This document shows positions 1 through 5,481 of a stretch of 5,527 nt of DNA, one piece after another; the first letter of the stretch is position 1; every line of letters starts with the position of its first letter. Origin of the DNA: Mycoplasmatota bacterium. Its GTDB lineage: Bacteria > Bacillota_I > Bacilli_A > Izemoplasmatales > Hujiaoplasmataceae. The notes beneath the pieces are model-generated. The model did no database searches, was not told the origin of the DNA, and saw nothing but the letters and a program-made list of their open reading frames with translations. The translations under genes were made by a program, and so were the position numbers. The stretch lies in the NCBI GenBank assembly GCA_023132365.1, contig JAGLYJ010000073.1:1-5527 (forward strand), in the 5' to 3' direction.

Positions 1-1
1 T

Positions 2-34
2 TTCTTTAGAGACGTTGATCAAAGATTATTCTAA
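2..34 (+). CDS. possible C-terminal end of an upstream rightward gene
   Basis: The second forward frame is open from the window edge and ends at TAA (32-34), giving the tail FFRDVDQRLF. A hairpin terminator follows ten bases later, the usual arrangement at a gene end. The third forward frame is also open, to about base 86, but it runs straight through the terminator stem and so looks less likely. Ten residues are too few to name a family. The call rests on the position of the stop relative to the terminator. Confidence 0.3.
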   Translation, partial: FFRDVDQRLF

Positions 35-69
35 AAAAAATAACCCTCAATATTCGAGGGTTTTTTTTT
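33..69. terminator. bidirectional intrinsic terminator
   Basis: The stem CCCTC (44-48) / GAGGG (56-60) is extended by two A-T pairs, with loop AATATTC. It is flanked by A8 (33-40) and T9 (61-69), so both strands end in a U-tract after the stem. It lies between the minus-strand membrane protein gene (stop at 163) and the putative rightward gene ending at 34, and would serve both convergent units. Confidence 0.85.
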
Positions 70-162
70 ATATTTTTTCTGAATAAAGTATAACAGTTTT
101 GCCAATAACAATTTTTTATAATTAATCTAACAAACAGTGAATTATTTAACAAATAATATCTA

Positions 163-954
163 CTATATTCTATAACCTAACATATAGCCTACAGCTATTA
201 TTATTGCATATAAAACAAATTGATGTAGTAAAAAGATAGTTAAAGAATTTCTTCCAACCCAAGTTACAAAATTCTTCTCGTTTATTTTCTTGATTGGAAT
301 TATACTAACTTTATTCTTATAGAAAATATTACCAATTATTGTTCCTATCATCATAATACCCAAGTTTGGAACAATACCAAAGCTATCAGCTCCATAAGCA
401 TTTGTACCAATAATTAATCCCGGAATTACTTTAAGTTCAAGATTTGGTACGTAGTTAAACTTCCAAAATTCTAAGACTACACCTAAAACAATAATTGAAG
501 TTGCTATTATAAAAATAAAAGTATCATTATTCCAAATTTTTCTAAAAACATAAGTTAGAAAAACACTAAAAGCAAACATATGTATAATACCAAAAGCTAT
601 AAATACGTCAGTACCCAAGAAAAGGTCAAACAAATAAGTTACAACGTTAATAAGTAAAGCTACAATAATTAGTTTAATGGACCTTTTTAAGTTAGAATTA
701 GAAAAAGTAAAACTTATTCCAGATACAATTAAGAAAAGAGCAATAAAGAAAATATGTCCAACGGCCCTTAGTTCAGAGTACCAATATTGACGTGCAAAAT
801 CATCTAACCAAACAAAAACAGGGTTATTAATCGCATGGAAATTTGCAAATATAGAGTTAAGAATTTGAAGATCATACATTATATGATCAAAGACCATCAT
901 AATAATCGCAAACCCTCTTAAAAAATCTAATTCCCAAATTCTAGGTTTCTTCAT
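163..954 (-). CDS. DUF1624 / HGSNAT-catalytic-type multi-pass membrane protein
   Basis: This is a 263-residue integral membrane protein of the DUF1624 family, related to the catalytic domain of heparan-alpha-glucosaminide N-acetyltransferase. The N-terminus (residues 6-28) carries the family signature RIWELDFLRG followed by FDHIMYDL. A second conserved block, GHIFF..LF..SGISF, spans about 66-84. A C-terminal block, VGRNSLTIFLLHQ (about 233-245), is typical of membrane acyltransferases. About seven hydrophobic segments are visible, near 11-29, 66-84, 92-112, 117-137, 146-164, 194-212 and 236-257. Family membership suggests acetyl or acyl transfer to an envelope sugar or glycan, but bacterial members are mostly uncharacterised; His24 and His67 are only candidate functional residues. 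The start is an ATG preceded by GAGGAG at about 6 bases. The gene is monocistronic, with its own promoter and terminator, and ends with TAG. Confidence 0.85.
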   Translation of the reverse strand: MKKPRIWELDFLRGFAIIMMVFDHIMYDLQILNSIFANFHAINNPVFVWLDDFARQYWYSELRAVGHIFFIALFLIVSGISFTFSNSNLKRSIKLIIVALLINVVTYLFDLFLGTDVFIAFGIIHMFAFSVFLTYVFRKIWNNDTFIFIIATSIIVLGVVLEFWKFNYVPNLELKVIPGLIIGTNAYGADSFGIVPNLGIMMIGTIIGNIFYKNKVSIIPIKKINEKNFVTWVGRNSLTIFLLHQFVLYAIIIAVGYMLGYRI

Positions 955-981
955 AGCTACTCCTCAATATTTTCTACTTAA

Positions 982-990
982 ATTATATCA
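982..990 (-). promoter_or_regulatory. extended -10 promoter of the DUF1624 gene
   Basis: Read on the minus strand this is TGATATAAT, a perfect TGn extended -10 box. Transcription would start near 975, giving a leader of about 20 bases that contains the GAGGAG ribosome binding site. No convincing -35 is present at 17 bases, which is acceptable for an extended -10 promoter. The same nine bases form the divergent sigma-factor promoter. Confidence 0.55.
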
Positions 991-1085
991 TATATAATAA
1001 ATATTATTATTAACACCAATAAAACTCGCTATATATCCGTATAATTTATGAAAGCAAATCAGTTATCTCTACATAGCCTTATCTG

Positions 1086-1094
1086 TGATATAAT
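1086..1094 (+). promoter_or_regulatory. extended -10 promoter of the sigma factor operon
   Basis: TGATATAAT is a perfect extended -10 with no good -35. The expected start of transcription is near 1100-1101, immediately at the AGGAG ribosome binding site (1101-1105). The leader would then be only about 13-14 bases long, with the Shine-Dalgarno at its very 5' end. A housekeeping-type promoter implies basal expression of the sigma/partner pair, whatever autoregulation may exist. Confidence 0.5.
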
Positions 1095-1113
1095 ATTTTT
1101 AGGAGTGATTAGC

Positions 1114-1620
1114 TTGATTGACTACGAAATATATATCGACGATTTAATAAACAAAAAAGATGAGGCCTTTACAGTGATATATGAAAACACAAAAAAAGGT
1201 GTTTTCTCTATGATTATATCGATTGTTAATAATAAAGCTGCTACTGAAGATTTAATGCAAGATACATACATGAAGATGATTCAGAAAATTCATCAGTATA
1301 AGCGAGGTAGAAACTTCTATGCTTGGTTATTACAAATAGCTAAAAATACAGCTTTAGACTATTATCGCAAAGAGAAAAAGAATCTGGTATTTGACCCACA
1401 AGAAAACTCTCATTTATTTGAAAAACCGAGTTATGATAAAGACTATTATGCTGTTTATGACTACGTTAAAACATTAGATGAAATAGAAAAACAAGTGGTA
1501 CTATTAAGAGTTATATCTGATACAAAATTTAAAGATATAGCTAAAACCTTAGATAAACCAATAGGCACTGTTTTATGGATATACAATAAAGCAATTAAAA
1601 AACTGCAAAAATTAGATTGA
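1114..1620 (+). CDS. ECF-type RNA polymerase sigma-70 factor
   Basis: This is a 168-residue two-domain sigma factor. Region 2 spans about 17-89, with the core-binding stretch ATEDLMQDTYMKM (43-55) and the -10-recognising part with F68, W71 and the DYYRKEKK end (82-89). Region 4 spans about 118-168, with a helix-turn-helix of the form FKDIAKTL..PIGTVLW.YNKAIKKLQ. There is no region 1 or 3, as expected for the ECF group. I chose the TTG at 1114 because AGGAG (1101-1105) sits at the right distance and the sigma fold begins directly after it. An in-frame ATG at 1048 would add 22 residues, has no ribosome binding site, and lies upstream of the likely promoter. The stop TGA is followed at once by the AAGGAG of the next gene, so the two are probably co-translated. 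Target promoters are unknown; the usual role is an envelope or stress response. Confidence 0.88.
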   Translation: MIDYEIYIDDLINKKDEAFTVIYENTKKGVFSMIISIVNNKAATEDLMQDTYMKMIQKIHQYKRGRNFYAWLLQIAKNTALDYYRKEKKNLVFDPQENSHLFEKPSYDKDYYAVYDYVKTLDEIEKQVVLLRVISDTKFKDIAKTLDKPIGTVLWIYNKAIKKLQKLD

Positions 1621-1633
1621 AAGGAGCCCAGTT

Positions 1634-2842
1634 ATGAAAAAAGATGATATTATTAAAAGAATTAAAAACTCTGCATTAAGTGAAATGCCAGATGTTTTAA
1701 ATCGCATAAATATATCAAACATAAAAATTGATGAACCCGAGTTAAGTAAATCCCCATTTAATTTTAGAAGAGCCTTTTCATACACATTTGCTTCTATCTT
1801 TATTTTAATAACTGGCTTTGCAATTTTCAATTTTGGAATAGCTCCAAATATAACTGATAATACGCCTCTAGAAAACGAAACTGAAGTTGTAGGCTTTCAA
1901 ATAGTTAGTGCAGCTACACTATTTGATTCATCTGCTCCTGTAGAGTTGGCATATACTACTACATCTAATTATAATATTATAGAACTTAGTGATGATAATC
2001 CAATTGTAGATAATTTAGATTATATTAATCGTTATATAAGACTAGCTGAAACTGTTTTAGGAAATCAAAACAGTTTGATATATGATAAAGTTGACTCAAC
2101 AAATCCAAGTTATGAACATGCTTTTGAATATCGCAGTGCTGATTTACTAGACAATTTAATAGTCTATGAAGGTTTCTATAATCAAACAGAATCAGAAGGA
2201 CATACAATTACAAATGGTATTATCTTACATGATGATATTGAGTATCAATTTAATAGCTTTGTTCATGAAGTAAATGGACTTACTATAAATAAATATAGAA
2301 TTCAAATAGATCAAGAAAATTATATAGAAGTAACAAATAAAAGCAACAACAATATTCAGAAATTTAGCTACAAAGTATTTATAGATGGACAATTAGATAA
2401 TGAAAGCGAATTAACTCTTACACAAAGACAAAATATCTTTAGAGCTGAAATTAAAATTAATAATCAAAATGAAGAAATGACTTTAAATGTTACAAGAGAT
2501 AGTCAGTCTGAAATAAAACAATTTAATATAGCTTATAAATTTGTTAATCAAGATGTTGAAGGAGAAATGACTGTTAACCTCTATCAAAATCAGATTTCTA
2601 ATTCATATCAATATCAATATAATTTTGGGGGATCAGAACCAATTTATCATGACAGAAGTATTCAAGCAGGCAATAAAGCTGTTGAAGATGACTTCAGACC
2701 AAAACCAGGACAAACTGTTAACAATCAATCTCAAGATGAGACAACTTCTACTGAAGATCAACCAGGTAATCAACCAGATAACATAACAAATGGAAACCGA
2801 ACAAATTCTAGCAATTTAGATATTCAAATTAATTCAATATAG
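1634..2842 (+). CDS. single-pass membrane protein, putative anti-sigma factor
   Basis: This is a 402-residue protein encoded 13 bases after the sigma gene, with AAGGAG (1621-1626) seven bases before its ATG. It has a short cytoplasmic part (1-46, containing ALSEMPDVLNRI), one membrane helix (about 47-69), and a large outer part. Residues about 85-345 look beta-rich, with alternating polar and hydrophobic residues. Residues about 350-402 are low-complexity and rich in N, Q, T, D and E, probably disordered. The gene order (sigma factor, then membrane protein with a small cytoplasmic domain) and topology are those of an anti-sigma factor that holds the sigma factor until an outside signal arrives. 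However, the protein has no cysteine at all, so it lacks the HxxxCxxC zinc-binding anti-sigma motif. I recognise no named domain in the ectodomain. The role is inferred from context. A terminator follows directly. Confidence 0.7.
   Translation: MKKDDIIKRIKNSALSEMPDVLNRINISNIKIDEPELSKSPFNFRRAFSYTFASIFILITGFAIFNFGIAPNITDNTPLENETEVVGFQIVSAATLFDSSAPVELAYTTTSNYNIIELSDDNPIVDNLDYINRYIRLAETVLGNQNSLIYDKVDSTNPSYEHAFEYRSADLLDNLIVYEGFYNQTESEGHTITNGIILHDDIEYQFNSFVHEVNGLTINKYRIQIDQENYIEVTNKSNNNIQKFSYKVFIDGQLDNESELTLTQRQNIFRAEIKINNQNEEMTLNVTRDSQSEIKQFNIAYKFVNQDVEGEMTVNLYQNQISNSYQYQYNFGGSEPIYHDRSIQAGNKAVEDDFRPKPGQTVNNQSQDETTSTEDQPGNQPDNITNGNRTNSSNLDIQINSI
2049..2076. repeat. perfect inverted repeat inside the putative anti-sigma gene
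   Basis: AAACTGTTTT (2049-2058) and AAAACAGTTT (2067-2076) are exact reverse complements separated by eight bases. The repeat is wholly within coding sequence, at about residues 139-148. It could fold in the mRNA or be a protein-binding palindrome, or it could be chance in AT-rich DNA. No U-tract follows, so it is not a terminator. Confidence 0.5.
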
Positions 2843-2885
2843 AAAAAGTCATATTAGAAGAAATTCTAGTATGATTTTTTGTTTT
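2843..2885 (+). terminator. intrinsic terminator of the sigma operon
   Basis: An 11-bp stem (2849-2859 with 2864-2874, one G-U pair) closes on a GAAA tetraloop (2860-2863) and is followed by T6 and a second T4 run (2875-2885). It begins six bases after the TAG stop of the putative anti-sigma gene. A-rich sequence upstream of the stem gives the other strand a weaker U-tract. Confidence 0.88.
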
Positions 2886-2930
2886 GATAAGAATCTTGAA
2901 ATTAACTATATTTCATAAAAAGCAAATAAA

Positions 2931-2960
2931 AACGGCTTAAGCTAAGCCGTTCTTTTTTTT
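2931..2960. terminator. bidirectional terminator, mainly for the PadR/HAAS operon
   Basis: AACGGCTTA (2931-2939) and TAAGCCGTT (2943-2951) pair perfectly around a three-base loop; pairing one base fewer gives a five-base loop. On the minus strand it follows the HAAS gene's TAA by a few bases and leads into TTTTTATTT. On the plus strand it is followed by T8 (2953-2960), so it also backs up the sigma-operon terminator. Confidence 0.88.
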
Positions 2961-4101
2961 ACTTTTTATTATCTTTTAAAATAGCAACCATTGGAATAAG
3001 TAGAAATGCTATCCAAGCAAATTTCCACCATGTAAAGAAAAAGCCAAGTGAGAAAAAGATAATTAATGACACAAATGGCATGACAGCTATTATTCGCTCA
3101 GACTTAGAACTATACCTAACAATAGCATATACTGGTATTATTAAGAAAATCATCCATAAATATGCCCACGTTTCAGGAATTAAAATACCAAGTCCGATAT
3201 AGATTACTCCAAGAATCAAGGTCATTATCCATATAGTTTTATTACCAACATTAATAACTAAGAATGAATCATCACTAACTAAAATTGATACTCCAATAGG
3301 AATTAAGAAACTAAATAACCCCAATACCCATTCTTCAAATATATATCCACTTACCAAATATCCTGCAATTGCGATTGCAAATGAAAGCTCCATAACTATA
3401 ACTTTCCAAGCTTTTGGTTCGTGTAGTATTCCAATCATAGGAATAAGAAGAAATAATAACCAATATGGATTCCATACGCCTGTATATGTGCCAATAAATA
3501 TGAAAGTTATTGTAATGATAAATGGACTGATGGCAGTTAGAAAAGATAAAAACTTCATTGTCTTTATTCCTGATAGTATTCCCATTAGAGGAATAATCAT
3601 AAATACTAGCCAACCAGGATGCCAAGCTCCCATTGAAAAACCTAATATTAAATAAGTAATAACTGCTATAAATGGGCTAAGCGCTACTAAACCATTCATT
3701 GCATTCTTATCAAATGCATTCACTACTATAGCTACCATTGGAATAGATAAGAAAACCAACCATCCAGGGTGCCATAAGTTAAATCCAAAACCAAGAATAA
3801 AATAAATTATTACAGATATAAACGGCATTAATGCTGTTAATCTGTTGTCCCGCCTCTCTGGTTTTGGTCCACCTCGATGATAATAAATATATTCTTCTCC
3901 ACTTTCTAACTCTTCTGATAAATCCTTAACTACTTGTTTAGGAGAACCTATCATTTTAATAATTTCATCATCAGACATTTTTTTGGATTTAGCATCCTCA
4001 ATCATTTCATGATAATCAGCCAAAATGTCTTCCAATTCATCTTGTTTAATACTATATTCTGATAACAACTCTTTTAATTCTTCTAAATATCCTTCTTTCA
4101 T
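2959..4101 (-). CDS. HAAS (DUF1700) domain protein with six membrane-hairpin repeats
   Basis: This is a 380-residue protein. Residues 1-66 form an N-terminal HAAS/DUF1700 domain, a helical cytoplasmic module with the family features EYLxEL-like start, ILADYHEMIEDA and MIGSPKQVVKDL. A charged linker follows (67-86). Residues 87-376 contain six tandem copies of a two-helix membrane repeat, about 12 helices in all. The repeat consensus is (S/M)PF..hh...h.G...G.WHPGWLhFhhIP..hIL. PF falls at residues 93, 143 and 193, Trp at 110, 160 and 210, and Pro at 121, 171 and 221, an exact 50-residue period. Copies 4 and 5 are diverged (W258, P268; W312, P323). Copy 6 is closer to consensus (PF at 342, P370). 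HAAS proteins are usually encoded next to a PadR regulator, as here, and are thought to take part in envelope-linked signalling. The ATG overlaps the padR stop as ATGA, with AAGGGGA about nine bases upstream inside padR, so translation is coupled. Confidence 0.85.
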   Translation of the reverse strand: MKEGYLEELKELLSEYSIKQDELEDILADYHEMIEDAKSKKMSDDEIIKMIGSPKQVVKDLSEELESGEEYIYYHRGGPKPERRDNRLTALMPFISVIIYFILGFGFNLWHPGWLVFLSIPMVAIVVNAFDKNAMNGLVALSPFIAVITYLILGFSMGAWHPGWLVFMIIPLMGILSGIKTMKFLSFLTAISPFIITITFIFIGTYTGVWNPYWLLFLLIPMIGILHEPKAWKVIVMELSFAIAIAGYLVSGYIFEEWVLGLFSFLIPIGVSILVSDDSFLVINVGNKTIWIMTLILGVIYIGLGILIPETWAYLWMIFLIIPVYAIVRYSSKSERIIAVMPFVSLIIFFSLGFFFTWWKFAWIAFLLIPMVAILKDNKK

Positions 4102-4418
4102 TTAGAATCATCCCCTTCCAAAATCTTAAACACACCTTTAATAAATTGTTTCCAATCACTTAAGTACTCTTGTAATTTCTCAGAACCCTTCCCTGTAATT
4201 CTGTAAAATTTCTTAGGAGCACCAACTGGACTTGGTACTTTATAAGTTTCAAAGTACTCCTGCATCGTTAGCCTTCTCAATAATGGATAGATAGTATTTT
4301 CATTAACAGGTACAGCATTAGATAATTTCTCAATAACATCAAACCCGCATAAATCTCCATCTTCCATTATTTTCAGAACGCAAATCTCAATTATTCCCTT
4401 TTTAAATTGAGTATTCAT
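4098..4418 (-). CDS. PadR-family transcriptional regulator
   Basis: This is a 106-residue winged-helix repressor of the short PadR type. It begins with the conserved FKKGIIEICVLKIM helix (5-18), followed by CGFDVIEKL (24-32). The recognition helix is NENTIYPLLRRL (39-50). The wing carries the hallmark PVGAPKKFYRIT (64-75). One C-terminal dimerisation helix follows (about 77-100), as in the PadR-s2/LmrR subgroup. I chose the ATG at 4416-4418 because AAGGAGG lies ten bases upstream and the family homology begins there. A start 11 codons earlier would lie inside an operator and has no ribosome binding site. The gene is first in an operon with the HAAS gene, with a 4-base overlap. Three palindromes over its promoter strongly suggest autorepression. 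The ligand or releasing signal is not evident; Cys13 and Cys24 are the only cysteines. Confidence 0.9.
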   Translation of the reverse strand: MNTQFKKGIIEICVLKIMEDGDLCGFDVIEKLSNAVPVNENTIYPLLRRLTMQEYFETYKVPSPVGAPKKFYRITGKGSEKLQEYLSDWKQFIKGVFKILEGDDSK

Positions 4419-4438
4419 ATATATAAACCCTCCTTTTC

Positions 4439-4449
4439 GTGTTAAACAC
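4439..4449. promoter_or_regulatory. candidate PadR operator 1 (in the leader)
   Basis: GTGTTAAACAC is a perfect 11-base palindrome centred on 4444. It lies just upstream of the AAGGAGG ribosome binding site of padR, within the predicted transcript leader. It shares the GTGT/ACAC half-sites of the two other copies. Confidence 0.6.
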
Positions 4450-4459
4450 ATAATCTTAA

Positions 4460-4472
4460 TGTGTTAAGCACA
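4460..4472. promoter_or_regulatory. candidate PadR operator 2 (at the transcription start)
   Basis: TGTGTTAAGCACA is palindromic except for one pair and is centred on 4466, 22 bp from operator 1. It covers the predicted transcription start near 4471. Bound repressor here would block initiation. Confidence 0.6.
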
Positions 4473-4477
4473 ATAAC

Positions 4478-4506
4478 ATTGTATCACCTTTTTGTGTAAA
4501 ACACAA
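4478..4506 (-). promoter_or_regulatory. promoter of the padR-HAAS operon
   Basis: On the minus strand TTGTGT (4501-4506) and TACAAT (4478-4483) are 17 bases apart. The -10 is preceded by TGA, giving the extended form TGATACAAT. Transcription would start near 4471, leaving a leader of about 53 bases. The -35 overlaps operator 3 and the start overlaps operator 2. Confidence 0.6.
4492..4506. promoter_or_regulatory. candidate PadR operator 3 (over the -35)
   Basis: TTGTGTAAAACACAA has six paired bases on each side of a three-base centre at 4499, 33 bp from operator 2. It includes the predicted -35 hexamer. PadR proteins are known to bind dyads of the ATGT...ACAT kind; these GTGT/ACAC sites resemble that pattern but are not identical. 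Confidence 0.6.
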
Positions 4507-4542
4507 TAAGAAATTAAATGTTTTTAAAAAAAATTTATATTA

Positions 4543-5439
4543 TTAGTGTTGATGCCCTATAGTTGGCCCTTCAAAATCATCACACTCACTATCAATACAC
4601 TTGTGTGATTCAAATTCTATCTGTATTGTTGAATGTTTTATTCCGTTTTTTTGTAATTCTCTAATTATTTCGTTTTGTATTTCAGTAATTTCCTTAGATT
4701 TTAAATCATCTATAATTATTGCATGGAGAGTAACAACTGAATATCTATCTGTTAATGACCATATATGCAGATGATGTATATCTTTGACTTTATCAATTTT
4801 CAATAGTTTACTCTTAATCTCTTCTATATTAATATCGGTTGGCGATCCTTCTAATAACACTTTAAAAATACCTGATAGATTCTTTACAACATGATATATG
4901 ATGAAAGCTGAGAAAGCTAATGACAGAATCGCATCTAGGATTAATATATCTGTAAAATGCATTACAATTGAAGCAACCAGCAAAGCAACCCATCCTAAAA
5001 CATCTTCTAACATATGTAGGGTTATAGCTTTTTCATTAAGTGATTTTCCCTTTGAAGAATTTAAAGCTGCAATCCCATTGACTATTACACCGAATATAGA
5101 AAAGTATATAATCATTTCTGTATTGATGAGCTCAGGTTTTAATATTCTATTTATTGCTTCAAATATTATTATTCCTGATCCTATTAATAAAATAATTGAA
5201 GATATCATCGCTCCCAGCATTGAGAACCTAATATATCCATAGGTGTAATCTTTATCAGGTTTTCTACGAGATTTTTTCTCAAGGAATATGGCAATCCCTA
5301 TAGAGATGGAATCGCCTAAATCGTGTATACTATCACTTAGTAAAGCAACTGAATTCGTTATAATTCCCCCAATAAATTCAATTATTGTAAATAAAAAATT
5401 CAAGATAAATGATACCAACATTCTCTTTTCAGTCTTCAT
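4543..5439 (-). CDS. cation diffusion facilitator, zinc-type (CzcD/ZitB-like) exporter
   Basis: This is a 298-residue CDF protein, a normal length for the family. It has six membrane helices near 8-30, 32-53, 73-98, 107-126, 138-160 and 165-186. The transport site is seen as HxxxD in helix 2 (H39, D43, within SDSIHDLGD) and HxxxD in helix 5 (H142, D146, within LHMLEDVLG). This His/Asp set is that of zinc exporters (with Cd or Co as possible extra substrates) rather than the Asp-rich set of manganese or iron types. A cytoplasmic ferredoxin-like domain follows (about 200-276), with DIHHLHIWSL (220-229) as its conserved opening. The tail (278-298) holds H279, C281, C286, H296 and H298, possible metal ligands. 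It would export metal from the cytoplasm in exchange for protons. The ATG has GGGAGG five bases upstream. There is no hairpin terminator between it and padR 124 bases on, so read-through is possible. Confidence 0.92.
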   Translation of the reverse strand: MKTEKRMLVSFILNFLFTIIEFIGGIITNSVALLSDSIHDLGDSISIGIAIFLEKKSRRKPDKDYTYGYIRFSMLGAMISSIILLIGSGIIIFEAINRILKPELINTEMIIYFSIFGVIVNGIAALNSSKGKSLNEKAITLHMLEDVLGWVALLVASIVMHFTDILILDAILSLAFSAFIIYHVVKNLSGIFKVLLEGSPTDINIEEIKSKLLKIDKVKDIHHLHIWSLTDRYSVVTLHAIIIDDLKSKEITEIQNEIIRELQKNGIKHSTIQIEFESHKCIDSECDDFEGPTIGHQH

Positions 5440-5456
5440 ATATTCCTCCCATTAAA

Positions 5457-5481
5457 AATTACGTCTATGCAAGACGTAATT
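5457..5481 (-). terminator. hairpin between the upstream gene and the CDF gene (weak terminator or attenuator)
   Basis: AATTACGTCT (5457-5466) and AGACGTAATT (5472-5481) form a perfect 10-bp inverted repeat around a 5-base loop. On the minus strand it is followed by only about three further U residues beyond the stem, then by the CDF ribosome binding site six bases later. The stop codon of the upstream reading frame (5465-5467) falls at the loop and stem edge. A partial terminator or a read-through control element is the likeliest reading. Confidence 0.6.

Noticed and set aside
141..157. AT-only inverted repeat ATTATTT/AAATAAT just beyond the DUF1624 gene stop
   Set aside because: It is a short stem with no G or C and no adjacent U-tract, and a much stronger terminator follows at 33-69.
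1021..1045. ECF-type autoregulatory promoter (AAAAC ... CGTATAA)
   Set aside because: The gap between the AAC-like -35 and CGTATA is only 12 bases instead of about 16, and the next AAC is too far away. The TATAAT at 1040-1045 has no -35.
1048..1113. Longer sigma factor start at the in-frame ATG at 1048, or GTG at 1105
   Set aside because: The ATG has no ribosome binding site, and the added residues are encoded across the likely promoter. The GTG overlaps the AGGAG site itself. The TTG at 1114 has proper spacing and begins the conserved fold.
1612..2207. Minus-strand open frames opposite the putative anti-sigma gene
   Set aside because: They are shadows of the real plus-strand gene, without ribosome binding sites or family features.
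3335..3625. Open frame of 96 codons in another minus frame inside the HAAS gene
   Set aside because: It is a frame-shifted reading of the membrane repeats; the genuine frame is continuous and repetitive.
4419..4451. Longer PadR start at ATG 4449-4451
   Set aside because: It lies in a palindromic operator, lacks a ribosome binding site, and the extra 11 residues are the translation of the AAGGAGG leader.
4520..4537. T/A-rich stretch after the CDF stop as a terminator
   Set aside because: It contains only A/T runs without a stable G/C stem, so termination here is not supported.
4898..5242. Open frame of 114 codons on the plus strand within the CDF gene
   Set aside because: It lies antisense to a well-conserved transporter, has no ribosome binding site, and has no recognisable protein character.
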